Source: an uncultured Dorea sp.
GTDB taxonomy: Bacteria > Bacillota > Clostridia > Lachnospirales > Lachnospiraceae
DNA length: 64,000 nucleotides
NCBI GenBank assembly: GCA_900550865.1
Contig: URTM01000003.1
Span: forward strand, 54,609 to 118,608
Direction of reading: 5' to 3'
The notes beneath the pieces are model-generated. The model saw only the letters and a program-made list of their open reading frames with translations. It did no database searches and was not told where the DNA came from. Made by a program: the position numbers and the translations under genes. Below are positions 44,120-51,808 of this stretch, one piece after another. The first letter of the stretch is position 1, and the number at the start of each line of letters is the position of its first letter.

Positions 44120-44788
44120 CTATTTCCAATATTTTTCTTCCGCTGTTTTTCTTGCTTCAAGTGCTTCTTCTATTCTATCGTATGTCCCTAAATTAATACG
44201 TTTTTTATCTACAGTAATATAAGCTCTCCATTTTTCCGAATCTTTTCTCCACATAACTCCTGGATAACCTGATGTATTTGTCTTTCTCGGCTTTTTATCT
44301 CGATTCCAACAATTCTCTTGAAAAGAAATCCACCTACAATTTTCGGGACAATAATCTCCGTTTACATCTATGCGGTCTATTGTTAATTTATCTGCATAAC
44401 CATTTTTTATCGCCCACTGTTTAAAGGCCTCAAAATCATTTATCCATTCATCACACACCTTTATTCCTCTTCCGCCATAATATTCATAATTACTACAAGA
44501 AGGTATGTTACATCTGGCTTTCATTGCGCGCCATTCATTATGTAACCGAGTGCCTGTTGCTTTATGTACTACATTTATTTTAGATGTTCTTTCCTTATGG
44601 AGACAACCACAAGATTTGGTTAATCCTTTTCTAAGATTCTTCCCCATAACAACAACTTCTTTTCCACATTCACATTTACACAACCATTGAGCTCTTTTTT
44701 CTCCATTAGGCGAAATATAGTTTTCCACACGTTTCAGAACTGTTAATCTTCCAAATTTCTTCCCAGTTAAATCTATTGCTTTTCCCAT
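44120..44788 (-). CDS. HNH homing-type endonuclease with C-terminal AP2 DNA-binding domain
   Basis: A 222-residue protein. The N-terminal module is DLTGKKFGRLTVLKRVE..AQWLCKCECGKEVVV, with a cysteine knuckle and KSCGCLHKE. The HNH core is LTIDRIDVNGDYCPENCRWIS preceded by YEYYGGRGIKVCDEW. The AP2 domain is SGYPGVMWRKDSEKWRAYITVDKKRINLGTYDRIEEALEARKTAEEKYW. Such enzymes cut an allele that lacks the insert and copy themselves in. Its ATG overlaps the context of a G9 tract used as a ribosome site. It lies within the split minor capsid gene. Confidence 0.87.
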   Translation of the reverse strand: MGKAIDLTGKKFGRLTVLKRVENYISPNGEKRAQWLCKCECGKEVVVMGKNLRKGLTKSCGCLHKERTSKINVVHKATGTRLHNEWRAMKARCNIPSCSNYEYYGGRGIKVCDEWINDFEAFKQWAIKNGYADKLTIDRIDVNGDYCPENCRWISFQENCWNRDKKPRKTNTSGYPGVMWRKDSEKWRAYITVDKKRINLGTYDRIEEALEARKTAEEKYWK

Positions 44789-44791
44789 GTG

Positions 44792-44989
44792 TTATACCCC
44801 CCCCCGCTGAATTTCAGCTTTGGCAGCTTTCATTCCTTGTGCGTATCCAAAAGTAAAACTATTATGAATTAAATCAAAAATTCCTTTGCTGTTTCTCTTT
44901 ATCTCTTGGAAATTTAAAACAGAAGCATCATAATACGTATTAATTTCTGTGTTTTGTATCACATTCATTGTATTCTTGACTCTCGCCAT
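44792..44989 (-). CDS. 65-residue protein in the endonuclease cassette
   Basis: MARVKNTMNVIQNTEINTYY begins after AAAGGAG at ATG 44989. The rest (LNFQEIKRNSKGIFDLIHNSFTFGYAQGMKAAKAEIQRGGV) is helical and ends in a stretch encoded by nine consecutive G. It is 3 bp upstream of the endonuclease gene and probably co-transcribed. The FxxGYxxGxKAxKAE ending is common in small phage proteins. Function is unknown. Confidence 0.6.
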   Translation of the reverse strand: MARVKNTMNVIQNTEINTYYDASVLNFQEIKRNSKGIFDLIHNSFTFGYAQGMKAAKAEIQRGGV

Positions 44990-45107
44990 AATAAAAACTC
45001 CTTTCAAAATTCGTGTTGAAAGAAGTTCCATTCTGCATTATAATATTTACAGAAGGAAACTTCTAACCTAAACAGTCGTTTGTGCTTTGGTCGGTGCTAC
45101 GACTGTT

Positions 45108-45293
45108 TTATTTTTTTGTTAAATTTACTGCCTGCTGATAAACCATGTCTATACCTTTTTTTACCACCTCTGTCTTATTTAACCCTAGTGTTTCACGACA
45201 ATATTCTAACTTTATATCGTCTAGTACAGACAATCTCACTTCCATTCGTTTCGTCTTTGGTTCATCTGTCGGTCTTCCTGTTCTCGGGCTCAT
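45108..45293 (-). CDS. Ribbon-helix-helix (CopG-like) regulator
   Basis: A 61-residue DNA-binding protein: MSPRTGRPTDEPKTKRMEVR (the N-terminal arm and beta strand), then LSVLDDIKLEYCRETLGLNKTEVVKKGIDMVYQQA (two helices). GAGGTG precedes the ATG. Its promoter contains two palindromes likely to be its operators, so autoregulation is expected. No toxin partner is recognisable, though the 65-residue gene follows on the same strand. Confidence 0.8.
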   Translation of the reverse strand: MSPRTGRPTDEPKTKRMEVRLSVLDDIKLEYCRETLGLNKTEVVKKGIDMVYQQAVNLTKK

Positions 45294-45308
45294 TTTATCA
45301 CCTCACTT

Positions 45309-45351
45309 TTGTCCGTACAAATATATTAACTTATGTACGTACAGAAGTCAA
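45309..45351 (-). promoter_or_regulatory. Promoter and operators of the RHH gene
   Basis: Reading minus, TTGACT (45346-45351), a 17-bp spacer, TAATAT (45323-45328). TGTACGTACA (45334-45343) lies in the spacer, and a related TTGTCCGTACAA (45309-45320) lies just downstream. The centres are about 24 bp apart. Confidence 0.6.
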
Positions 45352-45354
45352 GTA

Positions 45355-46119
45355 CTATTTATTCCATTTGTAAACTTTTCCTTGCCATACAGAATGTGAA
45401 GGTCTCGCCCCTGCATGCCAGCTTACCTCTACATATTCGCAACCGAGCTGTTCCATATGATATTCGGTTATCTTATGCGTAAGCTTTGCAACTCCGGTCA
45501 TGACCGCTCTCCTTGCAGCCACATCCACCCGATCGGCTCTCCCTGAAGCATAATCAATCTTCCGAAGTCCGCTGTTCGTGAGCTGTGTAACTACTCGTCT
45601 CAGGACACTGTTATAATCAAACGCGCCGGTTACGATATCATAACATGCTGCATCCAGGTATCCGGAATACACCTGAGCAAGTGGCGTCAGCACCTTCCTG
45701 CCATTACCATAATCCAGATAGAATCCAAGAGAATTGGTTACATTCTCCAAATCTGCAAAACTCTGATCAATAATCGCTTCTGTAATCTGTTTGAGCTGTC
45801 TGTTCTCTTTGAACGGTATGTATTTGGCGTTGATCTGTTCGTATATATCTTTATTCCGAACATATTCCTTTTCAACCACCTTGTCGTACAGCTCAAACAT
45901 CTCCGGGTAGGAAGCATTGAGCGTTTTCTTAATTTCCCGTTCAATATCCTCCGAAGAATATCCAAGAATCCGTAACCGGTTAATCTGCCAATCTGCAGTA
46001 CTGGTAATCTCACCAGTTTTAACGATCCTCCGAACGATATCTTGCATGATCCGTTCTTCCAGATCCTGATATCTGGCAGTAATCTTACCGGCCATCTTAT
46101 TCTTATAATCATCTCGCAT
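45355..46119 (-). CDS. Phage minor capsid protein, N-terminal part (truncated by the cassette)
   Basis: A 254-residue head-morphogenesis protein of the minor capsid 2/MuF type: KNKMAGKITARYQDLEERIMQDIVRRIVKTGEITSTADWQINRLRILGYSSEDIEREI, then VAARRAVMTGVAKLTHKITEYHMEQLGCEYVEVSWHAGARPSHSVWQGKVYKW. The natural sequence continues into the YPDF..TGYGTG block, found here at 44069, but is cut off after VYKWNK by the inserted cassette. It follows the portal gene by one base. It may still serve alone as a head component. Confidence 0.85.
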   Translation of the reverse strand: MRDDYKNKMAGKITARYQDLEERIMQDIVRRIVKTGEITSTADWQINRLRILGYSSEDIEREIKKTLNASYPEMFELYDKVVEKEYVRNKDIYEQINAKYIPFKENRQLKQITEAIIDQSFADLENVTNSLGFYLDYGNGRKVLTPLAQVYSGYLDAACYDIVTGAFDYNSVLRRVVTQLTNSGLRKIDYASGRADRVDVAARRAVMTGVAKLTHKITEYHMEQLGCEYVEVSWHAGARPSHSVWQGKVYKWNK

Positions 46120-46120
46120 C

Positions 46121-47470
46121 TTACTCCATCACCTGATTCTGTTCCGGGATCTTTGATTTCGCAGTTTCCTCATCCTCGTTGTACCATTTCATCCGGTATT
46201 CAACCAGACTCATAACACCCATACTTACGTCTTGCCTGTCCTGCTGCCTTTCTGATTCTTCATCTGCCAAGATTGAATCATTGAACTCGCAAGTAAATTC
46301 CACACCAGACATATAAGAACCATTGTAGAAAGCCAGCGCATTTACGAATCCATTTAAACATTCTTCGAGCTTCTCCTGTATTGCAGTAACACGATTGTAT
46401 TTTCTGGTCTTTGATGCAAGCACTTCCGTGGCTGTCTTATCCACTTCCTGTGCGTCAGACAGATCTCCGTAAGCAAGACCAACATTAAACTCAATCTCTC
46501 GTTTGTATTCCTCTAATCCCCTTCGAAATGCCTCATCTCTCATGGCCGGAGAATATTCTTTATAAAGTTCTTTATCCTTGCCATCTTCAAGATTCAGTCC
46601 TTTGTAAAGGCGTTTTTTCAGTCTTGGCAGGTAAGTTCTCCCGCCTTTATTCTTTAACGCTCTCTGGTCTACGTGAATCGCACGCTCTCCTGAATCATAC
46701 TCCCAGTCAAGACGTGCTGCCTGTACATCCGCTTTCTTGATCAATCCTTTTGCTGATTCATACACGGAAACACCGCACGAAGAACCATCCACTTTATTTT
46801 CGACCGGATTCTGATAATATCCAAAGTCCATTTCTGTCATACCGATATAAACAATCGGTCCAGGTTGAAGATTCGCCCATTCCGCGACTTCTTCCAGATT
46901 GCATCTCTGCCCGATATCACTTCGGCTCTGCGAATGATAACATTTATTTTCAATAGTCAGATTCCCATTTGTGAAATAATGTCTCTCTACTCTGGTGTAA
47001 TAGTCATTTTCACCAATGCACTTTACAACCAAGAATGCAATATCATTCGGAACCCCGCTATCATCAAAGCTAATCGGAATGAATTTATCTGCAGCAACAT
47101 ATTCTGTCTTGTCCGGACCAAGTGGTCTGAGAATCATTGCTCCAAGAGCAAGACCGGTCTGCAGCTTCTTGTTCATATCAGATAGACTTTTCTGGAGAAC
47201 CTTATCCATCTTGTCATTATTTAGGATCTTGGCTTCCATCTCCACCAGAGCCGAATCTGCAAACTCACGGCAGATACCTTCTTCCAATTTCAAGGATTCT
47301 ACTGTATCGTCACACCAGTCTGCATTTCCGGCCAGCATTCTTTTCCATTCATTAATGGCATCGATCATGGTCTGTGACAGTGCCACATCTTTGCCAATTA
47401 TATTTTTTAATGTCGTGTAATTAAACATGCTCACTATCCTTCCCCATAGTCTTTTTAATCCATCAAACAT
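46121..47470 (-). CDS. Phage portal protein (SPP1 gp6-like)
   Basis: A 449-residue portal forming the DNA channel at one capsid vertex. The segments KNIIGKDVALSQTMIDAINEWKRMLAGN, GLALGAMILRPLGPDKTEYVAADKFIPISFDDSG, and RKYNRVTAIQEKLEECLNGFVNAL fit the SPP1-type family. It overlaps the terminase end by 8 bp. GAGGTGG precedes the ATG. Confidence 0.93.
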   Translation of the reverse strand: MFDGLKRLWGRIVSMFNYTTLKNIIGKDVALSQTMIDAINEWKRMLAGNADWCDDTVESLKLEEGICREFADSALVEMEAKILNNDKMDKVLQKSLSDMNKKLQTGLALGAMILRPLGPDKTEYVAADKFIPISFDDSGVPNDIAFLVVKCIGENDYYTRVERHYFTNGNLTIENKCYHSQSRSDIGQRCNLEEVAEWANLQPGPIVYIGMTEMDFGYYQNPVENKVDGSSCGVSVYESAKGLIKKADVQAARLDWEYDSGERAIHVDQRALKNKGGRTYLPRLKKRLYKGLNLEDGKDKELYKEYSPAMRDEAFRRGLEEYKREIEFNVGLAYGDLSDAQEVDKTATEVLASKTRKYNRVTAIQEKLEECLNGFVNALAFYNGSYMSGVEFTCEFNDSILADEESERQQDRQDVSMGVMSLVEYRMKWYNEDEETAKSKIPEQNQVME

Positions 47471-48791
47471 CTTCCACCTCTTCTATCAAATCTCGCATAT
47501 CCCGTTCAATTGTATACTCAAATGCATCTAGGCTATCGATATCGGTGCTGCCATCATCCAGACGCTCATCTTTATCTTTCACGTCTTTATTCCATACTGC
47601 ATCAGAAAGTGCTGTCTGCAGGGACTTGCAATCCTCTGTAATCCAGAACCTTCCAGCTCCCATCAATCGGATCGTACAGCGAATCCGATCAATGATAGAT
47701 GCTTTCTTCGCTTTTCTTACAATCATCCAAGGGAATCTCTTTTCCACTGCATTTCGGATGGAATTACCAAGCACTGTCTCCGCATTATCGTAGTAAACGG
47801 ATTCCACATTACAGTACTCTACATAATCGCCTTGTTTTTTGATCACACTGTATTTATCAATTACCTCTTGAATAAAATCGCAGAATAACTGATCCAGCAT
47901 ATTGCTGTCTATATCTTTTTCCTGAGCTTTCGCCATAACTCGCTTGGACATAATTCCGATTACATCTTTGTAGTCGTCTGTGTATCCTCTGGCTACAAAA
48001 GAATGACCGGACTGATTTCCTCCGAAGTCAAGTCCGATCTCTATCGATACAATATCATTTTTTCTGAATTGTTTATGCTCTGCATTATCTGCAGGTTCTT
48101 CCGCCACTTCACACCGAAACTTCTCCGGATCATCTGCAAAGCGTTTATAAATTGCTCCTTCTGCCCTCTTCCATAACCCAAGGATTAAGCGATCGTAGTA
48201 GATTGTACCTTCATACTCTTTGCACAGCTGCTCAACAAATTCCTGTGGAAGAAACGGATTATCAAAGATTGTGTATCTCTGCAAATAGATATCCAGTTCG
48301 TCATTATCCAGAAACTCCTTTAACCAGTGCGTCGGATGCTCTGGGTTACACGCTCCATCAAAGCACGAATACGGCTTATCGAGTCGTGATTTCAACATCT
48401 GGAACACTTCTTTATTCCACTTGGCAATCTCATCACCGTAACAATATTTTATGCTGGCTCCCTGTATCTTCGCTACCTGGCTAACTTTCTCTGCTCCCAG
48501 GCAATACACTTCTTCACCGCAGATCATTGCCATATTCCGGTTATTGATCTGCCCGATCAGTTCCTCTGTGTAAATCTCACGCATTGGCTGCAGTACGTTT
48601 CGTTCAATTGATTCCTTAGACACACCAAGGATAACATTCAGTCCCGGCTTGCCAGTCCTCTCTCGAATACGGAATGGAACCACAAAAGCTGTATCCACAT
48701 AAGATTTTCCGGAACGAACCGCTCCGGATTTAATGTTCCATCTATGAGTTGCGTTCACAATATATTCATTCTGTTTCTTGCTTAATTGCAT
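47463..48791 (-). CDS. Terminase large subunit (PBSX/SPP1 type)
   Basis: A 442-residue packaging motor ATPase and nuclease. Walker A is GAVRSGKS (residues 23-30), Walker B-like is IKYCYGDEIAKW, and the coupling region is DGACNPEHPTHWLKEF. The RNase H-type nuclease has IEIGLDFGGNQSGHSFVA and the final DGSTDIDSLDAFEYTIERDM. It overlaps both neighbours. GAGGTG precedes the ATG. Confidence 0.95.
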   Translation of the reverse strand: MQLSKKQNEYIVNATHRWNIKSGAVRSGKSYVDTAFVVPFRIRERTGKPGLNVILGVSKESIERNVLQPMREIYTEELIGQINNRNMAMICGEEVYCLGAEKVSQVAKIQGASIKYCYGDEIAKWNKEVFQMLKSRLDKPYSCFDGACNPEHPTHWLKEFLDNDELDIYLQRYTIFDNPFLPQEFVEQLCKEYEGTIYYDRLILGLWKRAEGAIYKRFADDPEKFRCEVAEEPADNAEHKQFRKNDIVSIEIGLDFGGNQSGHSFVARGYTDDYKDVIGIMSKRVMAKAQEKDIDSNMLDQLFCDFIQEVIDKYSVIKKQGDYVEYCNVESVYYDNAETVLGNSIRNAVEKRFPWMIVRKAKKASIIDRIRCTIRLMGAGRFWITEDCKSLQTALSDAVWNKDVKDKDERLDDGSTDIDSLDAFEYTIERDMRDLIEEVEDV

Positions 48792-49230
48792 TGTCCCGCA
48801 CCTCTTTTAATATCTGATCCAGACGATCAAGTGCATCATTATTCTCATTTTCGCCTGTGATGGATTCTTTTCTCGCTTTGATAAGCTCTGTTTCAGCTTT
48901 CTTATTCTCCAGATCTTCCTCGGCTCTGTTACTCTGTCCGGAATACTGCGCCACAAACTTCGCTGCCTGCGTATCTCCAGATAACGCAGCCTTAATCTGA
49001 GCCATAAGAAGAGCCGATTCCAAAGTACACTCAACTCCAAGTGACTCTAAAACCGGCTTCCATTCTTCGTTATCTATTTCTGCAGTAAGCAGCAGGTTCA
49101 ACGTCTTCTGGAAGTTCGCCTTCCTACGTCTTGCCTGTCCACTTGCCTGACCTGCTATTTTTGCTAACTCCCGGCGTTCCTCCGGAGTTCGATTGTTATT
49201 TGCATCTCTTATGTTTTCATAACCTGCCAC
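48766..49230 (-). CDS. Terminase small subunit
   Basis: A 154-residue helical, charged protein: NRTPEERRELAKIAGQASGQARRRKANFQKTLNLLL, LESALLMAQIKAALSGDTQAAKFVAQYSGQSNRAEEDLENKKAETELIKAR. This is the recurrent small terminase type of clostridial phages, directly before and overlapping the large subunit. The start is GTG 49230 after AAGGTGG. Confidence 0.8.
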   Translation of the reverse strand: MAGYENIRDANNNRTPEERRELAKIAGQASGQARRRKANFQKTLNLLLTAEIDNEEWKPVLESLGVECTLESALLMAQIKAALSGDTQAAKFVAQYSGQSNRAEEDLENKKAETELIKARKESITGENENNDALDRLDQILKEVRDNAIKQETE

Positions 49231-49270
49231 TTCACCACCTTCAATTCTGGTTTATTTTTGCATTAGAAAA

Positions 49271-49286
49271 GCACCCCGGAGGGTGC
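49271..49286 (-). terminator. Terminator after the 2TM cargo gene
   Basis: GCACCC-CGGA-GGGTGC followed on the minus strand by TTTT. It separates the cargo pair from the packaging operon. Confidence 0.75.
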
Positions 49287-49294
49287 CTGTTTTG

Positions 49295-49831
49295 CTACTC
49301 TTTTTCATTTTTGCAAATTTCTTTGGTATATTTACAAATACGCTCCTCATCTATCCCCGATAGATGAAGAGATAATTTTACTTTTAATTCATCTTTTACT
49401 TTTGCATCTTGTACTTGATCTGATAAAGAAATTGCATTTTTTATATTTTCATCTTTTGTCAACTCTATAAAAAACTCCGATATCTTCTCGTTTGCCTTAT
49501 TTGACATCTTATAGAATAATGCAGAAACTGCCTCTAAAGATATTCCTGAGACAATCTCTGGCCATTCCATATTGTTGCTTTTAATTCCAAGAACAACTCC
49601 AATTACAATAAGCGCAAATCCAGCAATGCTTCCCCAAAAGCTTAACCTAAAAGCCCACTTTGACTGTCCTAATCTTTGCTGATGATAATCATTTTTTGTT
49701 TCACTCGTAGTCCATCCTATTCCAGATTTTACCTTAAACTCACCCATTTGATTAGATTTAAGTATGGAATTGCTTATTGTATGAGTGGATGCCTCTAAGC
49801 TCTTCCCTGTATGCTCATTTATCTTTTCCAT
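49295..49831 (-). CDS. Two-transmembrane protein of the TRADD-N-associated type (possible defence effector)
   Basis: A 178-residue protein. A soluble N-terminus of about 55 residues precedes two close membrane helices (WAFRLSFWGSIAGFALIVIGVVLG and EIVSGISLEAVSALFYKMSNKA) and a coiled cytoplasmic tail. The FWGSIAGFxxIxxGxxxG...EAxSALFYxxxNKxNEKxxEFF pattern resembles the two-helix domain found with bacterial TRADD-N and conflict proteins. It forms a pair with the zinc-ribbon gene 8 bp upstream and is flanked by terminators, as cargo genes are. The function is inferred only. Confidence 0.65.
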   Translation of the reverse strand: MEKINEHTGKSLEASTHTISNSILKSNQMGEFKVKSGIGWTTSETKNDYHQQRLGQSKWAFRLSFWGSIAGFALIVIGVVLGIKSNNMEWPEIVSGISLEAVSALFYKMSNKANEKISEFFIELTKDENIKNAISLSDQVQDAKVKDELKVKLSLHLSGIDEERICKYTKEICKNEKE

Positions 49832-49838
49832 CCAGCAC

Positions 49839-50087
49839 CTACTCTTTCATCAAGCCAGACGACATAGCATTTACAAATACTGTATGTCCACAATTATTGC
49901 ACGTAACAGGGATTACTGGTAATATTGATGAACTACCACCTACAATTATATTTCCATCATTAAATTCTCTTAATTCGAACACTTTGTCTGCTATAGTCCA
50001 TGCTCTGTTTCCACAATATGGGCAACTTTGATTTGTCCATTTTTTATTTATGTGATTTATAATATCTTGTCCGTTTAACTTGCTCAT
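49839..50087 (-). CDS. Zinc-ribbon protein paired with the 2TM gene
   Basis: An 82-residue protein with two CxxC pairs (SCPYCGNRAWTIADKVFEL and IPVTCNNCGHTVFVNA). ATG 50087, after GGTGGGG, is preferred to an in-frame start at 50117. It lies 7 bp upstream of the 2TM gene. Small zinc ribbons of this type are common partners of phage or defence membrane proteins. The role is unknown. Confidence 0.67.
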   Translation of the reverse strand: MSKLNGQDIINHINKKWTNQSCPYCGNRAWTIADKVFELREFNDGNIIVGGSSSILPVIPVTCNNCGHTVFVNAMSSGLMKE

Positions 50088-50165
50088 GATTATCCCCACC
50101 ATTTTATTCTTAATCATTAAAATATTTATATTATAATTCTTTTTGCCTTATTATGCAACACAAAA

Positions 50166-50188
50166 GACACCCGGCATCACCAGGTGTC
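50166..50188 (-). terminator. Terminator after the ArpU-like regulator
   Basis: GACACC/GGTGTC with an inner GG/CC, followed on the minus strand by TTTT. It lies in a 150-bp gap with no other feature. Confidence 0.7.
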
Positions 50189-50266
50189 CTCTCTTGGTTG
50201 TATTAGGTTGTGGGGAAACTGATCGAATGATTTAATATCTGTTCATCAATTCCAGTTTATACTCTA

Positions 50267-50755
50267 TCACTTTTTATCCGGACATTGTGGGACATTTTCA
50301 AAATATCTTTGAATTTTTTTACGGATATTCTCATCCGTATACTTGGTCCGGCGCTTTGGAAACCTTTGGTTCATCTGATCAGCAACTTTCGGATATGATA
50401 AATCATCCAGAAAATACAACCGGAAGATCATCCGCAGCTCACTCTTTTCGATCGTCTCTATGTATTCGTCCACCTGTATTGTCAGCTCCAGGAGTTCCTC
50501 TTCCAGCTCTTCCAGTCTGCGGATCCGTTTATTCAGCAGCGATTCTTTCCGGGAAATAGCCGTGACCGGTCTGCCGGTGATCTTAACCGTTCCCAGTGGT
50601 TTCTTTCCCTTCTTCCCACATGATACCGAATCCATAACGATTTGTCCATTCAATCTGGATAATTCTTTTTTATTCTGTTCAATTCTTCGCCGCAGATCTT
50701 TTATCTCTTCTTTCATATCCGCATACTCAATCAGAATGTTCTTGTCCACCGGCAT
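50267..50755 (-). CDS. ArpU/DUF1492-like late transcription regulator
   Basis: A 162-residue protein with a coiled-coil N-terminal half (EYADMKEEIKDLRRRIEQNKKELSRLNGQI, RKESLLNKRIRRLEELEEELLELTIQVDEYI) and a C-terminal sigma-region-4-like helix-turn-helix (RMIFRLYFLDDLSYPKVADQM). It is the last early gene before packaging genes, where ArpU-type activators of late transcription sit. The role is inferred from family and position. Confidence 0.72.
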   Translation of the reverse strand: MPVDKNILIEYADMKEEIKDLRRRIEQNKKELSRLNGQIVMDSVSCGKKGKKPLGTVKITGRPVTAISRKESLLNKRIRRLEELEEELLELTIQVDEYIETIEKSELRMIFRLYFLDDLSYPKVADQMNQRFPKRRTKYTDENIRKKIQRYFENVPQCPDKK

Positions 50756-50933
50756 CTACTCCCTTCGTTATGTCTACTCCCATCTTCTTCAGATAATCAT
50801 CCACCGAATAACTCTGATAAGCTGGCGGTGTATGAAATCTCTCACTTGCTTTCGCATCATGGTTCTCCTCCAACCCTTTGTAATGCTTCTGGCTATCCAG
50901 TCTTACCTGTCTTCTGTCTCTTCCTCTGTTCAA
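50727..50933 (-). CDS. Small phage protein, unknown function
   Basis: A 68-residue charged protein (NRGRDRRQVRLDSQKHYKGL .. FHTPPAYQSYSVDDYLKKMGVDITKGVDAGGQEHSD). The start is probably TTG 50933, about 12 bp after GGAG. A competing ATG nearby opens only a 14-codon frame. It overlaps the next gene by 29 bp. Confidence 0.52.
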   Translation of the reverse strand: MNRGRDRRQVRLDSQKHYKGLEENHDAKASERFHTPPAYQSYSVDDYLKKMGVDITKGVDAGGQEHSD

Positions 50934-50961
50934 TCATTTCTCAGCTCCTTCGTCGTTTTGT

Positions 50962-51459
50962 TTATACTTGTCCTTTCATGTAACATCCCCAGAATGTTCC
51001 CGATCTCTTTCCGCTGTGATGTCCAAATAATGGTTTCTGTCCTATAGCTTTCCAAACTTTCTGTGCCGGAATATCCGTTTCCGCCCATTTAAAGATCAAC
51101 ACTCCATCTTCTTTCAGAACTCTCATACATTCCCGGAATCCATCATGTAGCATTTCTGGCCAGTGTTCGTCCAACTTCCCGTACTTCTTAACCATCCATC
51201 CAGTTTTCCCTGCATATCTCAAATGTGGTGGGTCAAACACAACCAGGGAAAACGATTCATCCGGGAATGGTAGATCTGTAAAATCGCATTGTATATCGGG
51301 ATCTATGTAACAGGTCCGTTCTGATTGTCCGTCACCTGATTTCCAAATCCCTGTTAATTCTTCTTTGCGGATATCGCAATATACTGCTGCCGGATGTTCT
51401 TTGTTGAACCAGATTGTCCGAGATCCACACGTTGCATCAAGGATTTTTTTATCACTCAT
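50962..51459 (-). CDS. SAM-dependent methyltransferase (DPPH type)
   Basis: A 165-residue class I methyltransferase. MSDKKILDATCGSRTIWFNK gives the SAM-binding loop, YCDIRKEEL the acidic motif, and LVVFDPPHLRYAG the DPP(Y/H/F) catalytic motif of amino-methylating DNA enzymes. It lacks a visible target-recognition domain, as orphan phage methyltransferases often do. GGAGGAG before ATG 51459 fixes the start; an upstream in-frame ATG would overlap the previous gene entirely. It may protect phage DNA. Confidence 0.8.
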   Translation of the reverse strand: MSDKKILDATCGSRTIWFNKEHPAAVYCDIRKEELTGIWKSGDGQSERTCYIDPDIQCDFTDLPFPDESFSLVVFDPPHLRYAGKTGWMVKKYGKLDEHWPEMLHDGFRECMRVLKEDGVLIFKWAETDIPAQKVWKAIGQKPLFGHHSGKRSGTFWGCYMKGQV

Positions 51460-51805
51460 GCTGCTCCTCCCTGTATGGTTTCGGCAATGGCATCCATGCA
51501 TTGACAAATATTCCATAGCTTGAATATGGTTTTTCATCATCTCCCGGATAGAATGTACCGCCTTCATCATTTTCTTCATACCTTGCGATATCCAGCATTG
51601 TTGCATTCTCAAATGATACCAATATGTAACTTTCATCCTCCGGCAACTTCTCACTACATGGAATCCATTTGCCAAGGACATTTGTGTCCTTAGCATCTTC
51701 CCTGTCCTCATACATCGCCAGTCTATTCACCAGCTCCTGCTTCTTATTCGGGGACCAGTACCCTCGCTTTATACCGTTCTCTCTTTTATGTGTTAATCTC
51801 TCCAT
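51452..51805 (-). CDS. DUF551-like phage protein
   Basis: A 117-residue protein. The middle KWIPCSEKLPEDESYILVSFENATMLDIARYEEND and the end VNAWMPLPKPYREE are the DUF551 pattern (WIP..E.LP ... AWMPLP.PY) seen in many phages. The N-terminal MERLTHKRENGIKRGYWSPNKKQELVNRLAMYEDRE is a second common phage block. GGAGG precedes the ATG. Function is unknown. Confidence 0.72.
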   Translation of the reverse strand: MERLTHKRENGIKRGYWSPNKKQELVNRLAMYEDREDAKDTNVLGKWIPCSEKLPEDESYILVSFENATMLDIARYEENDEGGTFYPGDDEKPYSSYGIFVNAWMPLPKPYREEQHE

Positions 51806-51808
51806 GAT

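Larger units (their letters stand above)
44070..45357. mobile_element. Endonuclease cassette splitting the minor capsid gene
   Basis: About 1.29 kb lies between two halves of a gene that is continuous in related phages. It starts at a promoter touching the N-terminal fragment's stop and ends at the ribosome site of the C-terminal fragment. It holds an RHH gene, a 65-residue gene and an HNH-AP2 endonuclease, all on the minus strand. Homing by the endonuclease is the likely mode of arrival. Exact ends are not marked by visible repeats. Confidence 0.65.

Noticed and set aside
44070..45357. Self-splicing group I intron with an endonuclease ORF in the minor capsid gene
   Set aside because: The insert holds three separate genes with promoters and ribosome sites, the downstream part has its own start, and no intron core could be recognised by eye.
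51460..51711. N-terminal extension of the methyltransferase
   Set aside because: The extra 84 residues lie in another frame of the DUF551 gene and have no methyltransferase features. GGAGGAG precedes ATG 51459.
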